Source: Anaerolineae bacterium
GTDB lineage: Bacteria; Chloroflexota; Anaerolineae; JAFGEY01
Direction of reading: 5' to 3'
Length of the DNA: 42,194 nt
Assembly (NCBI GenBank): GCA_016931365.1
Contig: JAFGEY010000188.1
Coordinates: 1 to 42,194, forward strand
Shown: one piece after another, positions 15,392 to 23,180 of the stretch
How positions within the stretch are numbered: position 1 is the stretch's first letter
Layout: every line of letters starts with the position of its first letter
Made by a program: the position numbers and the translations under genes
The notes under the pieces: generated by a model
The model's input: the letters and a program-made list of their open reading frames with translations, nothing else
What the model was told of the DNA's origin: nothing
Databases searched by the model: none

Positions 15392-17266
15392 CTACTGCAA
15401 CTCTTGCTCGGATTCCTGGGCTTTTTTGGTAAAATAGCCGTACAAGGCCTCGTTGACATTCTCCGGCGTGACCGGCCTACCCTCTTTTTCCAGGTCGGTT
15501 GTCGCCTGTTCGATGGCGACTTGATAGGCTTTGTCCGTCGTGTAAGCCTGGAGGTAATCTCCCTTGAATTTCTCATACTCAGCACTGCCCTTGACCTCGC
15601 CCAGCCCCATGCCAAACACACCCAACACGATGTTCATGCCCTTGCGCGTCCAGGCTTCTTCGCGCCCTTTGGTCCAACGATCCAGGATATACTGGTCTAC
15701 CGGCCCTTGCGCCGCCGGGAGAATGTCACCGATGCCGGTCGGATTATTCTTGATCTCTTCCTCCACGGCTGTCTTCCAAATCTCGGCGGCTTGCCCATCT
15801 ACCGGCAGTTCTTCCTGCACGGCCTGCTGTTTGACCTTGGCCAAGACATCGTCCTTGTGCTGGAGCGCGACAGCGGCGCCGGCCGAAGCAAACTGTGCTG
15901 TGGCCGAATCGCCCCCCATCGACGCCCCGCCCTGGCCGTTCCATTCGCCGACATAGGCGCCGGCATAAACCATGGCCAGCCGTTGAGCCAATGTCCCCAG
16001 ATTTTTGATCCGATCCCCTTCCATAAAAGCGTCAATCACCGTCAATACCGACATGATCCCGGATGCGATCATCATGCCGGGAATGGAAAACACATTTTGG
16101 GCCGCGCTCACAATCCGCGCCGCAATCGGCCCGGCCGCTTTGCTGCCGGTGGCCAGCGCAATGCGCTCGGCGATCTTGGGGCCGAACCGCTTGGCCAACT
16201 CGAGTAAGATTGCGGGCGTGTTGGGCTGAATCTCGGCTTCGCCGGTCACCTTGACTTTGCCGGTGACTTCGATGGGCGGAAATGTGACCCAATCCAGCGC
16301 CGGCGGCTGGATGGAGATAAGCGGCAAAGAACCTTCCCAGCCGGCATACGGCGTGACTGTGCCGGCCGAGCTTTTCGTTGGGTCTTCCAGGTTCAAATTG
16401 TAAACGTCGAGTTTGAGGCCGGCCAGGAGGCCATTGTCGGCCTTGCCCTGAACATCAATTGTCCCCTTGATTTCTTTTTCATCAAACGACTCACCGATCC
16501 ATTTGATGGTGGCATCTTTGAGATCAACCGAAAACAGATCATTGACGGTGTCGGTCACTTTGACGGACACCTCACTGGCCGTGGCTTGCCCTTGCTTGTC
16601 CAACTCGGTCTTGCGCCGCCCATACTCTTGCATGGTTGACTTGGTGCTAGTTGACTCGCCGCTGCTGCGCCCAACCATGACGGCGCTTCCTTTAGCGCTG
16701 ATGCCCAGCTCCCCAGCCAGCCCTACTGCCAGACTCTTGAGCGTGGCATAGGGGCCCAGACTTTTGTTCATCACCACTTTGTGCTTGAACTTTTGAATGG
16801 CTTTAACCGACCCTAGCAAAGCCGACATCATGGTTGCTTGAGCCGTCAAAGCATCCATCTCTGCGCCAGAGGTCGTCTGCTCGACGGGCGCAGACGGGCC
16901 GCCGCCCGCGCCCTGTCCGCCTTCCGTACCAGGCGAATGCCGCTGCACGGCGGCCGACGATGCAGACGGGCTAACCCACGCCGTCGACGGGCGCTCCTCT
17001 GTGGCGTGTTCCGTCGCAGCATCGCCGACCACTCGCTGCAAATGACGGTTTCCGTGTGTCCGCCCGATGTGCTCGGCCACAGCCTGCCGATGCGCCAGAG
17101 GCAGCTGCCGGTTGCCGATCTGCGTCGTCTGAGCGCGGACCACACTGCTGTGCGCCGGAATCTCCTGGGATAGCACATCGACCGTCGACGCAGATATGCC
17201 TGTTTCTCGGCCGGGCTGTTCCCGCCCGCGCGGCCTGGTTCTTGATGCCCGTTCTTTGTTTGACAT
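15392..17266 (-). CDS. Putative eCIS cargo/effector of unknown function
   Basis: A 624-aa protein I cannot assign to a named family. Residues 1-150 are polar, low-complexity and probably disordered. Inside lies a helix-like motif near residues 64-80 (A-E-H-I-G-R-T-H-G-N-R-H-L-Q-R-V-V), similar to the 'GN-R-x-x-x-R-L-L' motifs at the front of eCIS cargo. Residues about 170-345 look like a beta-rich domain. Residues about 345-480 contain Gly/Ala-rich hydrophobic helices (for example G-P-I-A-A-R-I-V-S-A and I-P-G-M-M-I-A-S-G-I-M), and the C-terminal 150 residues are helical. No secretion signal is seen. The ATG at 17266 has GGGAG 7 nt upstream. It sits between the baseplate genes and the DUF4157 gene, where cargo is usually encoded. 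Confidence 0.7.
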   Translation of the reverse strand: MSNKERASRTRPRGREQPGRETGISASTVDVLSQEIPAHSSVVRAQTTQIGNRQLPLAHRQAVAEHIGRTHGNRHLQRVVGDAATEHATEERPSTAWVSPSASSAAVQRHSPGTEGGQGAGGGPSAPVEQTTSGAEMDALTAQATMMSALLGSVKAIQKFKHKVVMNKSLGPYATLKSLAVGLAGELGISAKGSAVMVGRSSGESTSTKSTMQEYGRRKTELDKQGQATASEVSVKVTDTVNDLFSVDLKDATIKWIGESFDEKEIKGTIDVQGKADNGLLAGLKLDVYNLNLEDPTKSSAGTVTPYAGWEGSLPLISIQPPALDWVTFPPIEVTGKVKVTGEAEIQPNTPAILLELAKRFGPKIAERIALATGSKAAGPIAARIVSAAQNVFSIPGMMIASGIMSVLTVIDAFMEGDRIKNLGTLAQRLAMVYAGAYVGEWNGQGGASMGGDSATAQFASAGAAVALQHKDDVLAKVKQQAVQEELPVDGQAAEIWKTAVEEEIKNNPTGIGDILPAAQGPVDQYILDRWTKGREEAWTRKGMNIVLGVFGMGLGEVKGSAEYEKFKGDYLQAYTTDKAYQVAIEQATTDLEKEGRPVTPENVNEALYGYFTKKAQESEQELQ

Positions 17267-17302
17267 CGCGCGCTCCCTTGCCTCAGCGGTACACTGCACC
17301 GT

Positions 17303-18346
17303 TCAGTTCTTCACCTCGAGCCGATACACCGTCTGCGCCGGCTTGTTGGCCTCGATGAGATAGCGCACCATCTGCTCATCGATGACCTGCCCGCCGGCCG
17401 GAACAAGCGTAACACAGAACGAATGCGGGCCGTCGCTGTTTTCGACAATCTCCACCTGGCAGCCGGTGCTGGCCTCCAGCAGCCGGGTCAGTCCTTTTTT
17501 GGTGCCCCGCCAATCGTACAACTCGACTGCAGCGCGCAAGATGGCCCGCCGTTGTTCCACCGGCCAGAGATCGTCCATATCAAGGCCCAGCCAGGCGGCC
17601 AGTATGGGCAAAAAGCTCTCCGGCGCAGTACGTGGATCCAGCAAAAGGTCGAAATGGGCAATCACCTGCTCCAGCGGACCAAAGAGGTCTTCAAAAACAA
17701 GCAGATATTGACCCAGGAAAGCGTCTTCGCTGAAATAATAGGGCAGGTATTGCAGCCAACGGCCCGGTGGACGGCTGCCGGGCGATCCACCTGCGCCTAC
17801 CCACGGCTCGATGGGCAGCCTGGACGGAGGGCCGCCGCCCGCAGGCGGGCGAAACGCGGCTTTCGGCACCGCCGGTTGAACTTCCGGCGATACTGCCGGC
17901 GCCTCTTCAACGCGCAGCCCGGCGAACATGTCTTCGGCCGGTTTGGCGGCGGGCTGCTTGGCGGCGGGCGGCCTTGTAACCGCCGGCCTGGCAGCAACCG
18001 GTTTGGGCTGTGCCGGCTGTTCTTCTGGAGCAGACTGAGGCGCTTCAAAAGTCAGCGTAAAAGGGCCGATGGTGATGCGGTCGCCGTCGTGCAGTTCGCG
18101 CACTTCTTGGGCCGGCAAGGGAATGTCATTGACCTGCGTGCCGTTGCTGCTGCCCAGGTCAACGATGCGATACGGCTCGCGGTCACAGAAAATCTGGGCG
18201 TGTCGCCGCGAGACTAGACTGTGCATCAGCGCCAGGTCACCTTCTGGCGCGGCCAGCCGCCCAATGCGCAAAACCGGCTTGTCGAGGATCACCGTTTGCG
18301 GCTCCTCGCCCGGCGCAGCGATCTGCAATCTGCCAAGACTCGTCAT
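17303..18346 (-). CDS. FHA domain fused to phage tail protein I-like baseplate domain
   Basis: A 347-aa two-domain protein. Residues about 20-100 are a forkhead-associated domain with L-R-I-G-R, S-R-R-H-A-Q-I and L-G-S-S-N-G-T, the residues that bind phosphothreonine. Residues about 105-190 are a Pro/Ala-rich linker. Residues 195-347 match the tail protein I (P2 gpI)-like domain of contractile tails: R-W-L-Q-Y-L-P-Y-Y-F, L-A-A-W-L-G-L and Y-D-W-R-G-T-K-K-G-L. The tail part would sit in the baseplate wedge. The FHA part would let the particle, or its assembly, respond to Ser/Thr phosphorylation. A Ser/Thr kinase gene lies in the same window (36959-40246). It starts 39 nt after the baseplate-J stop. 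Confidence 0.88.
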   Translation of the reverse strand: MTSLGRLQIAAPGEEPQTVILDKPVLRIGRLAAPEGDLALMHSLVSRRHAQIFCDREPYRIVDLGSSNGTQVNDIPLPAQEVRELHDGDRITIGPFTLTFEAPQSAPEEQPAQPKPVAARPAVTRPPAAKQPAAKPAEDMFAGLRVEEAPAVSPEVQPAVPKAAFRPPAGGGPPSRLPIEPWVGAGGSPGSRPPGRWLQYLPYYFSEDAFLGQYLLVFEDLFGPLEQVIAHFDLLLDPRTAPESFLPILAAWLGLDMDDLWPVEQRRAILRAAVELYDWRGTKKGLTRLLEASTGCQVEIVENSDGPHSFCVTLVPAGGQVIDEQMVRYLIEANKPAQTVYRLEVKN

Positions 18347-18385
18347 TCGTCCACCCTTCCCACTTGTCTACCGGTCCCCATTTGT

Positions 18386-20389
18386 CTACTGGCTTTCGGC
18401 CTTGATCGTGTGCTTGTCGCTGACAATCACTTCGTGATCGAGCAGTTCGATCTTTTTGTCTTCGCTATGTGGAACATTCTGGTTATCCAGCCAGGCCATT
18501 TTGATCTCTTTGATGTATTCCACCCCGGCCACCGCCTGGATGCAGGCATAGAGGTCCGACAGGTAGAGTGCACGGCCAAAAGGCCAACCGCTGCCTTCCG
18601 TCCCGCCGATAAAGGGATTGAGAAGCGCCTCCAGCCGGGCGGCGATGGCCTGCTCGATGCGGCGGAGGTCGGCCTCGGCGCGCGCCTTGACCTCGGCCGT
18701 AATCGCGACCCGCCGGTAATCCGGCGCGCGCACGGTCAACTGGGTGGTCAGCAGACGATGATCGTCCAGATAATCGGCAATGCGGCCGCGCAAGTCTTCG
18801 CTCAAGACAAGCTGCCCCACCGGTACGTACCCGGCGGTGAGGTGTTCGGGCAGGCGCGGAATGACCAGGATGTAAATCTGGCCTGGTCCGGGGCGGCCGT
18901 CGGCGCCGGGCAGGCCAGCCTGTAAACAGCGCACGCGCGATACCTCGGCGGCAAACTCTTGGTAGGTCAGGTGTTCAAAGTCGGCGGCAGTGACGGCGCG
19001 GCGGCGGGTGCGCAAGGCGTGCGGGGCGCGCAGTTTGGCATCTTCCAGGTTCTCGGCGTCCAGACCGCCGCTGGCCGGCCGCCGGTTGACGACGCGATCC
19101 ACGTAGGGGATGGCCGCTTTCAGCTCGGTGACAGCGCCGGCGCGCACGTTGCCAACCGCCCCGCCGCCATAGCGGTAGGCCAAGATGCGGATTTCAGCCC
19201 CGCGCGGAGGGATGGCCCCGTAGCGATGGATCGTGCCGTCGGGCTGGCGCAGGGCCGGCCCAAAGCAGACCTCGCCGGAAACGCCGTCACAGGTCACGTG
19301 GCGATCATCGGCGTTTGAGCCGCCAAAATCCTCCACTTCCTGCCAGTCTTCCCACGCGCCAAGATCGGCCCGCCAGACTTGCACCCGCTCGTCCGGGCCG
19401 CGCGCCAGGATCGGCGACCGTTCCAGGTGAAAAACTTGCCCCGGAGAGCCGTCAGAACGGCCCAGGATTTCGTCGCGGATGGCGGCGGCGTGCGTGGCCG
19501 CGACGGTGCCGCCCCAACTGACTGCCGTCACGCCGCGCAGCTCCGGCGCGGCTTCGTAGGAGGGTTGATCCGGCGCCGTTTCAACCACCTGGATGCGCAC
19601 CCAATGGGCAGTCGCCTCGCCGATCGTGCGCGTGGTCATCCCGCCCGGCAGATGCAGTTTGATCTGCCCGCTCCAGTTCAGCCCGCCGGTGCCATCCTCC
19701 TCCAACTCGGCCTCCTGCCAGTCGCCGGCCGAACGCGGCCCGCCGACCTCGGCCGGGCTGCTGCACCAGACCTGGAAGCGCAGCGGCGGGTATTCGGGGA
19801 TGATGCCCTTGCCTTTGGCGCGCACGCAGTCCAGTTCCAGCCCCAGGATGTGGTGGTCGAGCGGCTGCTCAAAGCCCAGGTATAGCGCGTCGCCGACCTG
19901 CGGCACGTCGGAAAAGGGACGAAACTCTTTGCTCAGGCGGCGCAGCCCGATAGCCACGTATTGACTGCCCCTGCGGGCCATGATATGGGTCAGATTGGGC
20001 GTCTGGACGATCAGCGGCGCGTCGGTGGTGAAAACAACCGGCTCGCTGCCCTCGACGCGGGCGGTAGACGCCTCGACGCCGGCCGGGATGTGTACGGCGT
20101 CCGGCTGCGGTGCCGACAGCCAAAAAGTGATCGCGGTGTGGCTGGCGCGCGGCTCTTGCAGGCGAATGCCCAGCAGTTCCATCAACTTGACATAGTGCTT
20201 GTCGGGCACCTGGTTGAGGCGGTACAGCAGCGTTTCAGTCAGCCAGGCAAATAATTCGATCAGCGTTATGCCCGGATCGCTGACGTTGTGGTCGGTCCAT
20301 TCCGGACAGTAGAGAGGAATTTTCTTTTTCGCCTCGTCCACCAGGCTTTGAAAGGTGCGGTCATCCAGATTGGGAGTTTTCAATGCCAT
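18386..20389 (-). CDS. Putative baseplate assembly protein (gpJ/Afp11-like)
   Basis: A 667-aa protein of the 'putative baseplate assembly protein' family, a T4 gp6/P2 gpJ relative that forms the wedge ring around the hub. The hallmark start has Y-C-P-E-W-T-D-H-N-V-S-D-P-G-I-T-L-I-E-L around residues 30-50, followed by L-L-Y-R-L-N-Q-V-P-D-K. The C-terminal third has the J-like core (A-E-V-K-A-R-A-E-A-D, then L-N-P-F-I-G-G). Many eCIS loci encode two J-like proteins; only this one is obvious here. The ATG at 20389 has GGAGA at a workable distance; another ATG at 20395 overlaps the gp25 stop (ATGA), so the two genes are translationally coupled. Confidence 0.92.
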   Translation of the reverse strand: MALKTPNLDDRTFQSLVDEAKKKIPLYCPEWTDHNVSDPGITLIELFAWLTETLLYRLNQVPDKHYVKLMELLGIRLQEPRASHTAITFWLSAPQPDAVHIPAGVEASTARVEGSEPVVFTTDAPLIVQTPNLTHIMARRGSQYVAIGLRRLSKEFRPFSDVPQVGDALYLGFEQPLDHHILGLELDCVRAKGKGIIPEYPPLRFQVWCSSPAEVGGPRSAGDWQEAELEEDGTGGLNWSGQIKLHLPGGMTTRTIGEATAHWVRIQVVETAPDQPSYEAAPELRGVTAVSWGGTVAATHAAAIRDEILGRSDGSPGQVFHLERSPILARGPDERVQVWRADLGAWEDWQEVEDFGGSNADDRHVTCDGVSGEVCFGPALRQPDGTIHRYGAIPPRGAEIRILAYRYGGGAVGNVRAGAVTELKAAIPYVDRVVNRRPASGGLDAENLEDAKLRAPHALRTRRRAVTAADFEHLTYQEFAAEVSRVRCLQAGLPGADGRPGPGQIYILVIPRLPEHLTAGYVPVGQLVLSEDLRGRIADYLDDHRLLTTQLTVRAPDYRRVAITAEVKARAEADLRRIEQAIAARLEALLNPFIGGTEGSGWPFGRALYLSDLYACIQAVAGVEYIKEIKMAWLDNQNVPHSEDKKIELLDHEVIVSDKHTIKAESQ

Positions 20390-20391
20390 AA

Positions 20392-20787
20392 TCATTCTCC
20401 GGGGATCAAATAAAACGGGTAAACCAGGCTGCGCTCGTCGTGGGTGGCTTTGATGCGGTAGCGGAGGTCAATCAACAGGCGGGCCGCGTCTTGCGGGTCT
20501 GCGCCGACATCCACGTCGAGCACCTCGATGCGCGGCTCCCAGCGGCCCAAGGCCAGACGCACCGCGCGCTTGACCTGGCTGGCGGTCTGGCTGTTGTTGG
20601 GCATAAAGACCAGATCATGCAGGCCGCAGCCGAACTCGGGGCGCATCACCCGCTGGCCCGGCGACGTACGCAAAATGAGCAAAATGGCCTGTTCGATCTC
20701 GGTCGCGCCGCCGACCAACTCTACCGTTCCCTGCCGCCCCAGCCGGGGTGGAAAATTCCAGCCTTTGCCGCTAATGTCTTGATTCAT
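20392..20787 (-). CDS. gp25/GPW family baseplate wedge protein
   Basis: A 131-aa protein of usual gp25-like length. The family signature is visible: I-L-L-I-L-R-T-S-P-G-Q-R-V-M-R-P-E-F-G-C-G-L near residues 32-55 (the E-F-G motif that contacts the sheath), and P-R-I-E-V near residue 88. gp25 joins the baseplate wedge to the first sheath ring and initiates sheath polymerisation. The start at 20787 has AGGA about 9 nt upstream. It lies directly upstream of the baseplate-J gene with a 4-nt-type overlap, and 13 nt after the GT39 stop. Confidence 0.92.
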   Translation of the reverse strand: MNQDISGKGWNFPPRLGRQGTVELVGGATEIEQAILLILRTSPGQRVMRPEFGCGLHDLVFMPNNSQTASQVKRAVRLALGRWEPRIEVLDVDVGADPQDAARLLIDLRYRIKATHDERSLVYPFYLIPGE

Positions 20788-20800
20788 AAAAGCATTCCTT

Positions 20801-22717
20801 TCAAGGAGTCCGGGCCTCCCCGCAGTCATACAACGTAGAGCGCGGGCCAGGGCCGGCCGGTGGCAAAAGTTTGATCGCCGCGGTGCAATGACTCTCCACC
20901 CACCGCGCAATGTCGGGCTTTTTCTGGCGCAAATCTTGATCCAGGATGAAGCGCAGGCGACTCGCCTTGATCATGCGGGCCACCCCATCCACGTCAACGA
21001 CGCGATCGTTGCCACTGAACCCACCCAGTGCCAACACCGGACGCCGCGTTTCCAGAATGAAAGATGCCGCATCTACGGCGTTGACCGTCGCCAGCAAATA
21101 GCCGTCTGGCGATGTATGGTCGAGCAAAAAGCCGAGCAGCGGCCGCTGTTCCGGCTGCAAGGTTGGATCGCGAATGATCTCGCCGCGATGCGGCCCGGCA
21201 TAGGGCAGCCACACATCGGGCATCGCGTTGAGTGCGGTCAAGATGCACCACAGGCCCGGCCCGACCATCGCCGACATCATCGTGATGCTGATCGCCGCCC
21301 GGCGCAGCGTCGGCCTGGGCCACGCCAGGTCAATCACGGCCCCCACCATCAGCAGCGCCCCAGACCCCACACCCACCATCAGAGCGTAGGCAGGCCACTG
21401 ACATGTGATCCATATCTGAAAGACGAGCGTAACCGCTATGGCCAAAATCAGCGCAGTCCAGCCCAGGGGGCGATGGTTTTCAATCCAATCCATCCAGGCC
21501 GGAAATGCCGCGCCGATCAGGGCGGCCAGGGGCGATCCGAGCATGATCAAATAGTAGGCGTGCCAGATGCCCGTTGTGAACGAGAAATAGGCCATTTCGG
21601 GCAGCAGCCAGGCCAGCCAGAAGATCAATGCCAGGTATTTGTCGTTCCGATGAGCAGACCTGCTAGCCCGCCATACGATCAGCGGCACACCGAACAGCAT
21701 CAGCGGCAGCAGCCAGCCGCTTTCGGTGGCCAGGGGATAGGTAAACAGCCGCAGCAGGCCGGGATCGCCCACTTCGCTGCGCCCGCCCGGCTGTCGCGCC
21801 ACAGGCTGATTGGGCAGCGGGTTTGATGGCAGCACGCCTGGCGGCAACCCGCCCGGTGGCAACTGGCCGGGCTGTCCCGTGCCCGCCGGCCTGCGCTGCT
21901 GCGGTGACAAGAGGCGCGCCAGGCCGTTGTGTCCGAAAATCAACTCCATCACACTGTTGTCCGTACTGCTGCCGACAAACGGCCGTCGTTCTGGCGGCGT
22001 CAGGTCAACACAGATCGCCCAACTTAACGACACCGCTGCCAGCAAGGCCGTCGCCCCAACCAAGTGTACTATTCGCTTCCCCCATCGATGTTTTGCGCCG
22101 ATCAGGTAAAGCAGATAAAACGCCGGCAGAGGCATCACCGCCTGCGTCATTTTGATGTTAAATCCCAATCCCACCAAAAGCGCACACAAGAGCAAATAAC
22201 GATATTTCTCAGTATAGAGCGATTTCCATACAGCCCAGGTCGCCAACAGCAGCACAAACATCAATTGCCCATCGACCGTGTTGTTGCGTTCTGTCACCAC
22301 CACAACCGGAAACACAGCCAGCGTTAATGTCGCCATCAGCCCGGCCGACGCGCCAAACTGGCGACGGACCAGGGCGTAAAGCAGCGGAATAGACAGTGTG
22401 CCTGCTACAGCCTGCGGCCATGCCAGCGCAAAGCCGTTCACACCCCAAATCCGCGCTGATACCGCCTGAACCCAAAAGCCCAACGGCGGCTTGTCCACCG
22501 TCACCGAGCCGCCCGGTTCGAATGAGGCAAAAAAGAAATTGTGCCACGAGGTCAGCATGCTCTGCACCGTGGCCGCGTAATAGCCATTGCCGATGCTGTG
22601 CGCACCGAGTTTATACATGCGCACCCCTGCCCCCAACACAATGATGCCGCCGAGTAAAACGGCCCGCAGCCACCATCGTTGAACGGATTGTTCCGGCTTT
22701 AGCTCGCTCATGCTCAT
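20801..22717 (-). CDS. GT39/ArnT-like membrane glycosyltransferase inside the eCIS operon
   Basis: A 638-aa polytopic membrane protein with about 11 hydrophobic segments. It shows blocks typical of the bacterial GT39 (dolichyl-phosphate-mannose mannosyltransferase-like) family: G-N-G-Y-Y-A-A-T-V-Q-S-M, S-W-H-N-F-F-F-A-S-F-E-P-G-G, V-T-V-D-K-P-P-L-G and T-E-R-N-N-T-V-D. Such enzymes transfer a sugar from a polyprenyl-phosphate carrier to an extracytoplasmic acceptor. A Pro/Gly-rich insert lies near residues 285-320. It is tightly flanked by PAAR (44 nt) and gp25 (13 nt), all on one strand, and so is part of the operon. It is not a canonical eCIS part. Two ATG codons (22717, 22711) are possible starts. 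Confidence 0.88.
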   Translation of the reverse strand: MSMSELKPEQSVQRWWLRAVLLGGIIVLGAGVRMYKLGAHSIGNGYYAATVQSMLTSWHNFFFASFEPGGSVTVDKPPLGFWVQAVSARIWGVNGFALAWPQAVAGTLSIPLLYALVRRQFGASAGLMATLTLAVFPVVVVTERNNTVDGQLMFVLLLATWAVWKSLYTEKYRYLLLCALLVGLGFNIKMTQAVMPLPAFYLLYLIGAKHRWGKRIVHLVGATALLAAVSLSWAICVDLTPPERRPFVGSSTDNSVMELIFGHNGLARLLSPQQRRPAGTGQPGQLPPGGLPPGVLPSNPLPNQPVARQPGGRSEVGDPGLLRLFTYPLATESGWLLPLMLFGVPLIVWRASRSAHRNDKYLALIFWLAWLLPEMAYFSFTTGIWHAYYLIMLGSPLAALIGAAFPAWMDWIENHRPLGWTALILAIAVTLVFQIWITCQWPAYALMVGVGSGALLMVGAVIDLAWPRPTLRRAAISITMMSAMVGPGLWCILTALNAMPDVWLPYAGPHRGEIIRDPTLQPEQRPLLGFLLDHTSPDGYLLATVNAVDAASFILETRRPVLALGGFSGNDRVVDVDGVARMIKASRLRFILDQDLRQKKPDIARWVESHCTAAIKLLPPAGPGPRSTLYDCGEARTP

Positions 22718-22761
22718 ACGCGCTCTATTTTTCGTGCAAAAGCGCACGAGAATGCACCATG

Positions 22762-23163
22762 CTACCCGCCCACCATCACCGTGCCGACAGCGATCACCGT
22801 GCCCACCGGCATCGGCGCTGGATCGTTGCAGGTGTTGGCCGTGTCGCCGTTGCGGGCAACCGGCTTGCCGTTGGCAAAGACCGTGCCGCTGCCGACAATG
22901 ATCGTCGCCTGGTTGGTCGGCGGAATCTGGAACGACGGCCCACCCATGGGGATGTGCGGCGGCTGGTTGTTGGCTGTGCTGCCCAGCGTCGCCACTGGCA
23001 TACCCATCACATTGACGTTGCTGCTCAGGTTGCCATCCAGGATGCCGCTAAACGGATGGCCTGGTATCGGCGTCGGCACCGGCCCGCCCGGCGTCGGCAC
23101 CATGACAATGTGGATGTCGGTCGCTTGAATCATATCGCCTTGTTTGGCTGCCGGTTGACCCAT
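22762..23163 (-). CDS. PAAR-domain spike tip protein
   Basis: A 133-aa protein. PAAR repeats are visible as P-A-A-K-Q-G-D-M-I near residue 4, I-P-G-H-P-F-S-G near residue 33, M-G-M-P-V-A-T-L-G-S and A-N-G-K-P-V-A-R-N-G-D-T near residue 100. PAAR proteins cap the VgrG/gp5 spike with a sharp metal-stabilised cone that pierces the target envelope. No C-terminal toxin extension is present. It starts 17 nt after the stop of the spike gene and is followed by the glycosyltransferase gene. Confidence 0.9.
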   Translation of the reverse strand: MGQPAAKQGDMIQATDIHIVMVPTPGGPVPTPIPGHPFSGILDGNLSSNVNVMGMPVATLGSTANNQPPHIPMGGPSFQIPPTNQATIIVGSGTVFANGKPVARNGDTANTCNDPAPMPVGTVIAVGTVMVGG

Positions 23164-23180
23164 AGATCACGTATTCCGTC

